Shown: piece by piece, positions 56,316 to 64,000 of the stretch
Layout: the number at the start of each line of letters is the position of its first letter
Position numbering within the stretch: position 1 is the first letter of the stretch
Assembly (NCBI RefSeq): GCF_026151205.1
Contig: NC_087080.1
Location: 8,955,720 to 9,019,719, forward strand
Reading direction: 5' to 3'
Source of the DNA: Bolinopsis microptera
Taxonomy: Eukaryota > Ctenophora > Tentaculata > Lobata > Bolinopsidae
DNA length: 64,000 nucleotides
The notes under the pieces: model-generated
Told to the model about the DNA's origin: nothing
The model's database searches: none
What the model saw: the letters and a program-made list of their open reading frames with translations, nothing else
Made by a program: the position numbers and the translations under genes

Positions 56316-57497
56316 TCATTGAAAAATTTCTTGTTTCATTGAACGTTTAATACTTTTATTCAGTCTATCACGGCTATATCCTCTATCAATTAGAATTTTG
56401 GATATCTTGTGAAGATGGGAGGTAAAGATATCCAATCTAGTGCAAACATTACCATATCTAAGAACTTGACTTGAAAAAACGTTGTAGCCAACCTCGGTTG
56501 GGATGTTACTGTGAGGAAATGTAAGGGATACAACATGAAAATTAAAATCATCAGTTTTGTTATACACTGATATTTCTAGTCCTTCTGTGGAAATATTAAT
56601 ACTTAAATCAAGGTAGTTAATGATTTTATTATTAGAACCAGCTCGCTCCATTTCCAATGAATTAGGATAAATGTCTTTAATCAATTTATGAAAGTAAAGG
56701 TAGTTAATAATAGATAAATCGTCAACATATCGTTTATTATTGGATAATATCTTTGCTAATCCCATTTTCTTTTCCTGAAGTAAACGTTTCATATAATTAA
56801 ATTCCTTTTTGCCAACAGTTAGATCAGCTATAGGGGAACTTGAATTTCCACCCATAGGAATACCCTTGGTTTGTATGAATACAATCCCACCGAAGACAAC
56901 ATAAGTGTTATAAATAATAAATTTAACAGCTTCTTTTAGGTCATCTTGACTAAAGCAGGCATGAGAATCATATGTTTTATTGGAAAAGAAACATGTATTA
57001 CTATCTCTTTTAGAAATACAAATATATCTATTACGGTCTGAAAATATTAAATCAACAACTTCATTAATCATATTCTCTACTTCAATCAAGTCTAATCTGG
57101 TATAAAGAGTAGTAAAATCATATACTTGTATATTATAAACATCGCTATTTTTGATAGCTTCAAGGAATTCACTTGAGGAATTTATGCTCCAAAACATGTT
57201 AATACCGCTGTTGTTGTAGATTGCCTCGCAGTATTTCTTGAAGTATTTCCTCAAAAGTTTCAGACAACAGTTAACTTGGACGTTCAGTTGTTTCGTTACG
57301 CAAAAACGGGCACCTGCAATGAACCTCGCCTTGTAAGGGTTCTTATGAAGCTTAGGGTTCCAGAAGATGCGTGCTAGTCGCAAGTTTTTATCTTCAACTT
57401 GTACATTAAATCTCTCCTTTAGACTCTCAGATATTTTATTGACATAATGAGTCTCGTCTTCGCTACAGGGTGACAAGAAGTCCCTACTGCTACGTTA
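56316..57497 (-). CDS. Penelope-like element reverse transcriptase, 5'-truncated, no GIY-YIG domain
   Basis: Motifs on the minus strand: PKLHKNPYKARFI (RT2-type), YDFTTLYT (motif A Asp), GIPMGGNSSSPIADL (motif B), RYVDDLSI (motif C) and NYLDLSI (motif E). The typical PLE post-RT block DRGYSRDRLNKSIKR closes the protein. The frame then stops, so the GIY-YIG endonuclease of canonical Penelope elements is absent. At the 5' side the frame is open only to a TAA near 57498, so the N-terminus is lost. A 20-bp direct duplication (ttcttgtttcattgaa twice, 56304-56343) created the present stop, adding three residues to the original end. The first codon with start potential (57476) is a TTG, not an ATG. 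Confidence 0.88.
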
Positions 57498-58330
57498 GCA
57501 GGCTCGGCTCATACTCAAACAACCTGAGGTAAAACACTATTAATCTCTATGGAAAACATCCTCTCAGGAAGTTAACAATGAAACATTTCTGCAAGATCGA
57601 TTTGGAATGCATTTTTTGATGTAAGGGTATTCCATGCCCCAGCCCCCTCCAATGCAAGCAAATCGATCCCAACAATGTACCAGTCCCATGAAAATGAGAA
57701 AAACGGTGTTACAATGCAAGGGTCCTGGAAGTAGAGAAAGGAAGCTTCACGCCGTTAGTTTTCTGAACGTCTGGTGTGACATTTTGTGTATACTGTTTGC
57801 AACAATTTATAGTAAACAATGAAATCACGAAACCAACAACAAACATACTATCGTACTTACCGGCTTCTCCTCAAACACTCTCATTGCTCGTGCGTTGTCC
57901 CCAGCCGGTTGTTGTTTCTGTTATGTACAATGTATTTACATGCTACATGATAACATCTGTCAGTTAATCGACATAATCCTCCTAGAAATGGGAGAATAAT
58001 TCCCTCAAGCAAACAACTTTGTTTTCAAGAAGAAGTGAAAAAATGAAAGCAATTGTTGCAAGAACAAAAGCTCATCGCTATCTTGTGATGCCTAGTTAAA
58101 GTAAAATGCTCCTAAGGGAGGTACGAGTATAATATTATTTTCTTTAGCGACTTCCTGCTTGCTTTGTTATATAAAGATGAAACTTTTAAATAACTGCTTC
58201 AAAAGATAGCTCTAATGTCGAAATTTAAACATTTATATTTTTCAAAATATTCACCACTATTCTTTTTATATTCATCACTATTCTTCTAAAGCTATTTTCT
58301 AAGAGACAATACTTCCGAATACCTCCTTCA
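57498..58330. other. Spacer, contains copy 2 of a dispersed repeat
   Basis: No coding region supported. Holds the 100-bp repeat at 57675-57775. Confidence 0.5.
57675..57775. repeat. Dispersed 100-bp repeat, copy 2
   Basis: Nearly identical to 41308-41406; flanks differ, so the repeat unit is well defined at both ends. Confidence 0.9.
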
Positions 58331-58339
58331 TATAAGTCA

Positions 58340-58828
58340 TTGGTATTGAATGTTTTACTTGGAAGGCTATTGAAAAACACCACTATAAGGTCTCTAGAGA
58401 TTATAGGTTTAGACATGTGTCACAGCTGGGACAGGGACTACGCAGGTCAATATTTACATGCACATGTATATCCTCTTGAAATTTACTCCCGCAATCTTCG
58501 ACACCTCAGAATTGTACAAGATGCGTTTTGTTACATCAGCAAGATTGTATGTCCAGAACTGCTGGAGTTCAAATATGTTGATTTTGGTGCAGAAGATTTG
58601 GAATGTCTTGTCCTTAACAAGATGTTTAAAATAGAATTTGATAATTGTGTTGATTTACGGTCGATGGTTTACAGTTGTTCAAAACTAGAGCGGATTAATG
58701 AAATTGATTTCAAAGCAGTCAGGAGTCGTTTGTTGAATCAATATTGTTACGACGAGTGGATTGATTATTTTATGGAAATCTGCCCCTGTAAAACAGCTGA
58801 TGATGAAGATGACGAAGATGAGTCCTAA
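58340..58828 (+). pseudogene. C-terminal half of an F-box-family paralogue
   Basis: Reads LLGRLLKNTTIRSLEI, LRHLRIVQDAF, CPELLEFKYVDF, KLERINEIDF and MEICPCK, ending in an acidic Asp/Glu tail. These parallel the C-terminal third of the intact gene at 59202-60440 (LLARLLKNTSIRSLEI, LRYLRIEQDGF, CPQLLEFKHLDL, VIERINSIDV, LKEVCPC). The F-box and the middle of the protein are missing upstream, and no ATG starts the preserved frame. It is probably a truncated paralogue, unless an upstream exon exists that I cannot see. Confidence 0.75.
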
Positions 58829-59201
58829 CACAATAAAACTTGTCATACAGTTATACATTTTTAACTGATACCACTGTCGTGCATGCGCTTGAATATTAAG
58901 GTAAAATATTTTTCTTATTTTCTAGCATGATGCATGATTATTTGCTTTCGTCTCATTAGGAACCGGCTCGAAATGTATTGCCAATCCTTGATTACCAATT
59001 ATTTTGTTACCTGATAATACCATAAAAAGGTTTAAAAGTTTAAAAACTCATTTGTTCTCCAAATTCCAAATTGTTTTCATTTAATGCTATTCTTTTTAAA
59101 TTTTTGTTATATATAAAAGATTACATTCTCATAGGTTTATGAAGGTATTAAATCAAGATAGCTGATTGCACTGTACTCAATTCAAACCAATACATGTTAT
59201 A

Positions 59202-60440
59202 ATGGGAAAAGACAAGAGGAACAGAAAAATGAAGCACCATGCAAAGGTGGGAGAGTGGGTAAGATTTGAAAAGAGGCTTGAACGTCTCGTTGACATAAGG
59301 GAAGAATTCATAAAGCAACATCAGGTCACTCCCAAAGATCTGACTTATGAAACTAAACATCACCAAACTGCATACTATTCTGGTGTTCCTGAAGAGGTGA
59401 TGATGATGATTTTTGAATATTTGTCCTATTCGGATATTGTAACCATGTCAACAACATGTCGAACCATGGCCGAGCTTGTATACAGAAACTTTCTACCTTC
59501 AATTGTGCTTCCTCTTTCACCTTGCAATCTCACAAAACTTGGCTGGAGACGTATCTTGTCTCTGGTATCTACTTTCAACATCATGATCCTCGATCAGTGC
59601 AGAAATGGTGAATATTTAGCAAATATCAAAGAATTGAATCTCAGTAAACTACAGAAACTTGTTTTTGTTTTGTTTGAGTACAGCCCCGAGCACATATACC
59701 CTTATGTTCATATTCTTCCACCTCTGTATAAAGATGTCTTGAGCTATTATCTGTCCCAATCAAAACTGCTGACTCATCTTCATATTTCAATAGATAGATC
59801 TAGAAAAACGTTTGACATAATAGACATTATCGCTGATTCCTTGCCTTGTCTTTATAAAATTGTTCTTCAAGCAACTAATAACACAGATAATGCCTTTTGC
59901 AGCCCCATCGAGTGCCAACTTTCCGAGGAAATGAGAGAAGAATCCAGACAGTTAGAGAGTGACAAATCTTTCTTTACATTTAACAATTTGCTAGCGAGGC
60001 TACTCAAAAACACATCCATACGATCTCTCGAAATCATTAATCTGAAATTATATCAGAGATGGGAAAAGCGAAATCTATGTAATTACATTGAAATTGAATC
60101 AGCTAGCCTGCGATATCTTAGAATTGAACAAGATGGTTTCGGTAAAATTCTTGATATGGACTGTCCACAACTTCTGGAATTCAAGCATTTGGACCTGAAT
60201 TTTGGCAGGGAATTCACCTGTCTTTTACACGAAACCGAAGATGTGTTTGTCGGAGCTGGAGGTTACAATGTAATGCTACAGTGGTGTCCCGTTATCGAGC
60301 GTATCAACAGCATTGATGTAGCTTCACTACGGAATGGATTTAATGAAAGAAAGGAATACGAGTTAAGAGATATCAACGAATCTTGGGGGGATTTACTTAA
60401 GGAAGTCTGTCCTTGTGAACCTAATTCAGAATCAGAATAA
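59202..60440 (+). CDS. F-box protein with leucine-rich C-terminal region (412 residues, single exon)
   Basis: A basic N-terminus (GKDKRNRKMKHH) leads to an F-box at about 61-100 (GVPEEVMMMIFEYLSYSDIV ... TTCRTMAELV). A long helical/strand-rich region follows with LRR-like phrases (LKELNLSKLQKLVF, SLEIINLKL, LRYLRIEQDGF), ending in CPCEP and an acidic tail. F-box proteins link substrates to SKP1-CUL1 ubiquitin ligases, with the C-terminal region as the likely substrate reader. The ATG at 59202 is chosen as the first Met; a two-codon uORF (ATG TTA TAA at 59194) precedes it. No introns are seen, which fits a lineage-expanded or retro-derived family. The substrate is unknown. Confidence 0.8.
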   Translation: MGKDKRNRKMKHHAKVGEWVRFEKRLERLVDIREEFIKQHQVTPKDLTYETKHHQTAYYSGVPEEVMMMIFEYLSYSDIVTMSTTCRTMAELVYRNFLPSIVLPLSPCNLTKLGWRRILSLVSTFNIMILDQCRNGEYLANIKELNLSKLQKLVFVLFEYSPEHIYPYVHILPPLYKDVLSYYLSQSKLLTHLHISIDRSRKTFDIIDIIADSLPCLYKIVLQATNNTDNAFCSPIECQLSEEMREESRQLESDKSFFTFNNLLARLLKNTSIRSLEIINLKLYQRWEKRNLCNYIEIESASLRYLRIEQDGFGKILDMDCPQLLEFKHLDLNFGREFTCLLHETEDVFVGAGGYNVMLQWCPVIERINSIDVASLRNGFNERKEYELRDINESWGDLLKEVCPCEPNSESE

Positions 60441-60915
60441 AAAGAAACGTTAATAGGGTGACACTATAATATTATTGTGCATGATTCAGTATACTAATAC
60501 GTAACTTACTTTGTATTATTACTTAGCATTATAAGAGTGACTTAACTAGTACTAAATACATTATAGTAAGACGTTAAACTGTTCATACCATTAAACTTAA
60601 TATCCTAGTGGTAACAAGAGAGTATTATACTACAGATTTCTTCAGAATTTATTGCCATACAAAATGAAGTCTCCATATCAAATTGTAGCGATACTTAAAA
60701 GCAACGTGTTCATTGTGTTTTAATTATACTGAGCCTTGAAGTACGAAACTGGAAATTTTAGCTGGTAATAATTCATTTTTATTTAGATTGGTCGAAATGA
60801 TTTTTTATTTGATAGATTATTTTAAATTCCATACTGTTGGGAATGTTCAATTTTATTCTATTTTTCCAGATTTACACCCATTCATACAGATCAATGCGAA
60901 TACATTTTGACTTTT

Positions 60916-61083
60916 AGGGGCGTTCATATATTACATTAATCAGCCGAGGTGGGAATGGGGTTTCCAAATGATTAAGCTAGTATAATTTTGACACAATAGC
61001 TATGTGTAAAACTGATTACGGAGGGGGAGGGGGGTTAAAAATTGGCCATATAGTGATTACGTAATATCATGTGAACGGTCCCT
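60916..61083. mobile_element. MITE, ends aggggcgttcatatattac / gtaatatcatgtgaacggtccct
   Basis: Imperfect terminal inverted repeats matching those of the unit at 16542-16597, with a 120-bp non-coding interior containing a G-rich run (61020-61035). Confidence 0.7.
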
Positions 61084-61289
61084 TACCTGAAAAAATCAAG
61101 GTAACTTAATCCTTTTGATATTTCCTAACAAGTATCTTGTAATCAACAATAGATAGTGTTATTCTGTGGTGTTTATGTAACTATGAGTACGTCTATATTA
61201 GTATAATAATAATAAAAGGATTCTATTTTGATTTCATATAATGTACTTTTTAACATGTTTAACTCAATATCAATTTTGTTTTTAAAACT

Positions 61290-61871
61290 TTTTTAAGACT
61301 ACTTAAGAGAACATGTCATTTCACTACTGATAAACGGCAGAAAAGATCGTTCTATTTAGCGTTAATTAGGTCTATATTTGAACATTGTTCTGTCATATGG
61401 TCCCCTCAATCTGCAACTCTTCAACAGTTTGTTGCTATCCAAAAGAGGGCTATAAAATGGATCAATGGTGAACCTTACTCCAGTTATAATGACGATAAAC
61501 TTGCTACAGAGCAAAAGAAACTAGATATTCTCCCTGTTAAACAGAAGTTTATTTATAACGATCTTATGACCTTCTATAAAATAGTGAATAGCATAATTCC
61601 AGTTTCGCTCCCTACATATATAGTCCTATGCCGTCCAGAGGGCACCCGATACACTAGGCACAATGCTCAAATAATTGATATGTCGGATACTTCAACTTAC
61701 ATGAGTACCACTGTGCCCTGCTCGGATGCCTTCCGAAATAGCTTTTTTCATAGATCTATGCTGAAATGGAATAGTCTACCAGTATGTATCCGGCAGTCAG
61801 AGCGGATTTCTACTTTTAAGGCCAAACTGATCAAGTACCTCTGGGCTGCCGATACAGTCTGGCCAGATTAG
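61290..61871 (+). pseudogene. LINE RT C-terminal fragment (CR1/jockey-like)
   Basis: One open frame runs from RTCHFTTDKRQKRSFYLALI through FEHCSVIWSPQS, AIQKRAIKWING, LDILPVKQKFIYNDL, FYKIVNSIIPV, RNSFFHRSMLKWNSLPVCI and TFKAKLIKYLW to a stop. It is a standard C-terminus after the RT palm. 5'-truncated. Confidence 0.85.
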
Positions 61872-62644
61872 CTCATCAGTCTTATGAGTCTCAGAAATTT
61901 GTTTTTGTTGGTTACAATTCTGTCCGTCCAATTTCCTATCTGCTTGTCCTTTTCTTTTTTCGTTATCAGTTGTGACGGAATTGTAATGAACAAAATCCTT
62001 ATAATTATTTATGATATGTTTGATTTCTTGTTAATGTTTGTCATTCAAATTTGGTAGACGGCCCCAACGTTAATGTGGCTCTTGCTATGTGTTGGTTCAG
62101 CCGAATTAATTATTATATAATCAAGTTTATTTTTCTCGTTAGTTGTCATCCGGCCAAACATTAAGCAACTTATATTGCAGTACCATTTATCATTTATTAT
62201 ATCAAAATATGTCATTGTAATTTTGCATGGCTGAAATGTAACGCTTGATTTATATATATAATGATTAATTGAATTTTCAAATAAAAAAAATGACAAATGA
62301 GATTATGAAATATTATTTTTAATTATCATATTAGGGCTACTGTAAGTACATTATTTTTACTATTTCAGCTTTTTTCATAAAGTTAAGTTTATAATACCAT
62401 TTCTAATAACATGATATTAGCGATAATGTCTTATATTGCAATCACGGAATTCGGTTAATTCTAATTTTTGATACCTTAAACCGCTATTTGTCAATTTATG
62501 AGCCTATGTTATAAAGAAAATTTGGTACACACTATTTTCCATGCATTCGTTCGTTTCATTCCGACTCTTCAGTCTATGTCTCCTTATTAGTTTATTATTC
62601 TAATTCTAATTTTATTCTTTAGAATACCATATTTTATCTTATGA

Positions 62645-62885
62645 TCTTCAGATGATGAAGATAAAGAAGGTTAACTCTAACAGAATAAAACTTCTTATAA
62701 CTTTTGTTTTTTTAACTAATACCATTTTTGTGCATGCACTAACATAAAGCTTAAATATTTTTCGAGCACGATGCATGAATTCAAATTATTTTAATTATGT
62801 TTAATTGTTTGTTTTTTCCCCATAAGGAACCGGCTCAAAATGTATTGCCAATCCTTGATTACCAATTATTTTGTTCGACCTGATA
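62645..62885. pseudogene. 3'-end remnant of a third F-box paralogue
   Basis: gatgatgaagataaagaagg, the aataaaacttcttataac region and the long identical phrase aaaatgtattgccaatcctt...ttattttgtt match 58795-59010, the 3' end and downstream flank of the truncated paralogue. Only the acidic coding tail plus 3' flank remain; the rest of the gene was lost or not duplicated. Confidence 0.75.
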
Positions 62886-62888
62886 GTA

Positions 62889-62905
62889 AGGGGTCGTTCA
62901 CATAA
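62889..62905. mobile_element. MITE end fragment, aggggtcgttcacataa
   Basis: Matches the terminal repeat of the 16542 and 60916 units and is cut short where the mariner-type terminal repeat begins. Confidence 0.55.
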
Positions 62906-62907
62906 TA

Positions 62908-64000
62908 CAGGGTGGCCCATAAGTGACTACCCACACGCAACCTCTTAATAACTCACGTAATTCGTCTCCAAATTGCACCAAAATTTCAGAGATTATAGAT
63001 ATGAGTCAAACTTAGATTTCCTGAAAGTTTCGTAAGCCACGCCCAATTACAGTGGGCGTGGCGTGACACTCCCTCTTTTTCACTATTGTCTTCATAAAAT
63101 GAGAACGCTTTAAGCTAAGAACTCAAAATTTTGTGCACACATTTGGCTTGATAATTGAAAACTTTTCCAAAAGTTTCAAGTTCATTGGTTAAAATATGGC
63201 TGAGTTATGACCATTTTTAAATCCATCGGATATGTGATCCGAGCACTCAGTCAGTGATATTTGCACTCAATTAGTGATCTCGTCACCCAATCTGATCAAG
63301 AGTAAGGCGTTTGCGTGTATTAATGAGGTTCATTAGGCTTTGATTGGATACCGATGATGTCTTTGCTAGAAAGGAAAACACAAATTTTTAGGATAAATCA
63401 ATAAATGAAATCAACTAATAAAAATTCCCACACAAAAACAATTCAATAATTTCAATTAAGATGTTCAAGGAATGTGTTGGCGAAATCTATCCTCGATTGG
63501 AAATCACGGTCCAAAAGTTTGTGTTTCTTTGTGATTCGGTAGGCCCGGTTAGAAAGGTCTTGCTTTAGGATTCGCTGAAGGGTTGTTCTGCTGAGGTCTA
63601 AGGCAGGAGCTCGTTTCCGGGTGCCAATCTTAGGTGTGTCCATCACGTCACCAACAACCATCGTGATGTTTTCTACAGTCCTCGCAGTTCGTCTTCTGCC
63701 GACTCTTCGCCGATCGTGTGCAGAAAACGTAAACTTGATCTTGTGATGAATGTCAAAGCAGCTTTTCCGGCAAGGGGGTGGACGGTTGAATTTCATCTGA
63801 AATTGGCGTTTAATCTGAGGGTAGAACTCCCCATTTTCTTTCTTCAGGTAGACGAACAATCGTTGTTCTGCAGTAAAGGGAGGATAGTGAACCATTTTTA
63901 TTGATTGTAAGGAACCTGTGACTAGCAGGGCTAACAAGCCCTGAAATGGTGACACCACCATAAATTCGTGTGATAGCGTTTTAGGTGCTGTCAGCTGTAT
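62908..64000 (-). mobile_element. Tc1/mariner-type element, deleted, running off the window
   Basis: cagggtggcccataagtgac after a TA dinucleotide (62906-62907) is a mariner-type terminal inverted repeat. The transposase N-terminus lies at 63452-63895 on the minus strand, and the other end is beyond the window. The 540 bp between the ORF stop and the terminal repeat does not encode a DDE/D catalytic domain, so this copy is non-autonomous. Confidence 0.65.
63452..63895 (-). pseudogene. Mariner-type transposase N-terminal region (two helix-turn-helix motifs, no DDE domain)
   Basis: From Met at 63895 (MVHYPPFTAEQRLFVYL) the 148 residues contain a first HTH-like region with the CRKSC...IHHKIK segment, a basic GRRRTARTVENI linker, and a second HTH (LDLSRTTLQRILKQDL) followed by YRITKKHKLL and RIDFANTFLEHLN. 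This order is typical of mariner-family transposases with two DNA-binding HTHs. The frame stops exactly where the DDE domain should begin. An upstream in-frame Met at 63961 would add 22 residues. Confidence 0.75.

Overview
The window is AT-rich animal genomic DNA, most likely from a marine or freshwater invertebrate. The evidence is two spliced, metazoan-type housekeeping genes with GT-AG introns, many non-LTR retrotransposons of CR1/L2-like and RTE-like type, a Penelope-like element, Tc1/mariner debris, long fold-back elements and an internal (CCCTAA)n tract. A cnidarian or another non-bilaterian is my guess, but the sequence does not settle the phylum. There is nothing bacterial here: no operons, CRISPR arrays or tRNA/rRNA genes were seen.

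Layout. 1749-18646 (+) is a multi-exon gene for a multi-membrane-spanning protein ending in a C3HC4 RING finger, an RNF26-like E3 ubiquitin ligase. Its introns hold a poly-G-ended fold-back element filled with (CCT)n (4772-6316), a decayed reverse transcriptase (7.19-8.15 kb), a minisatellite (8.59-8.82 kb) and a 3.3 kb fold-back element with further hairpins nested inside it (11742-15019). 20430-25200 (+) is LINE A, with ORF1 = AlkB-like dioxygenase plus SGNH-like domain and ORF2 = endonuclease plus internally deleted RT. 25.2-29.5 kb is intergenic. 29502-36607 (-) is a complete seven-exon SURF4 (ER cargo receptor) gene whose introns 5 and 6 are packed with LINE pieces. 37514-40393 is a second long fold-back element with about 1.1 kb arms and a telomere-like core. 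41.3-49.6 kb is a graveyard of LINE fragments, a 245 bp pentamer microsatellite and other diverged repeats. 49629-54735 (-) is LINE B, with both reading frames intact: ORF1 = coiled coil + AlkB + SGNH esterase, ORF2 = PHD finger + endonuclease + RT. A 5'-truncated relative lies head-to-head with it at 54745-55635. 56316-57476 (-) is a Penelope-like RT. 58.3-62.9 kb is a small cluster of F-box-type genes (one intact, one truncated, one reduced to 3' flank) with a LINE fragment and MITEs. The window closes with a mariner-type transposase fragment.

The most notable content is the pair of divergent LINE families whose ORF1 proteins each combine an AlkB-type 2-oxoglutarate/Fe(II) dioxygenase with an SGNH hydrolase domain. 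SGNH esterases and PHD fingers are known in CR1-like elements. An RNA/DNA-demethylase-like domain fused to them, kept in two divergent families with its metal ligands intact, suggests a retrotransposon that edits or repairs methylated nucleic acid. The second notable item is a roughly 175 bp nested structure near 14 kb: three consecutive hairpins, each displaying the same 14-nt apex, enclosed by one outer stem. RNF26 and SURF4 both belong to endomembranes, but nothing here shows that they are co-regulated.
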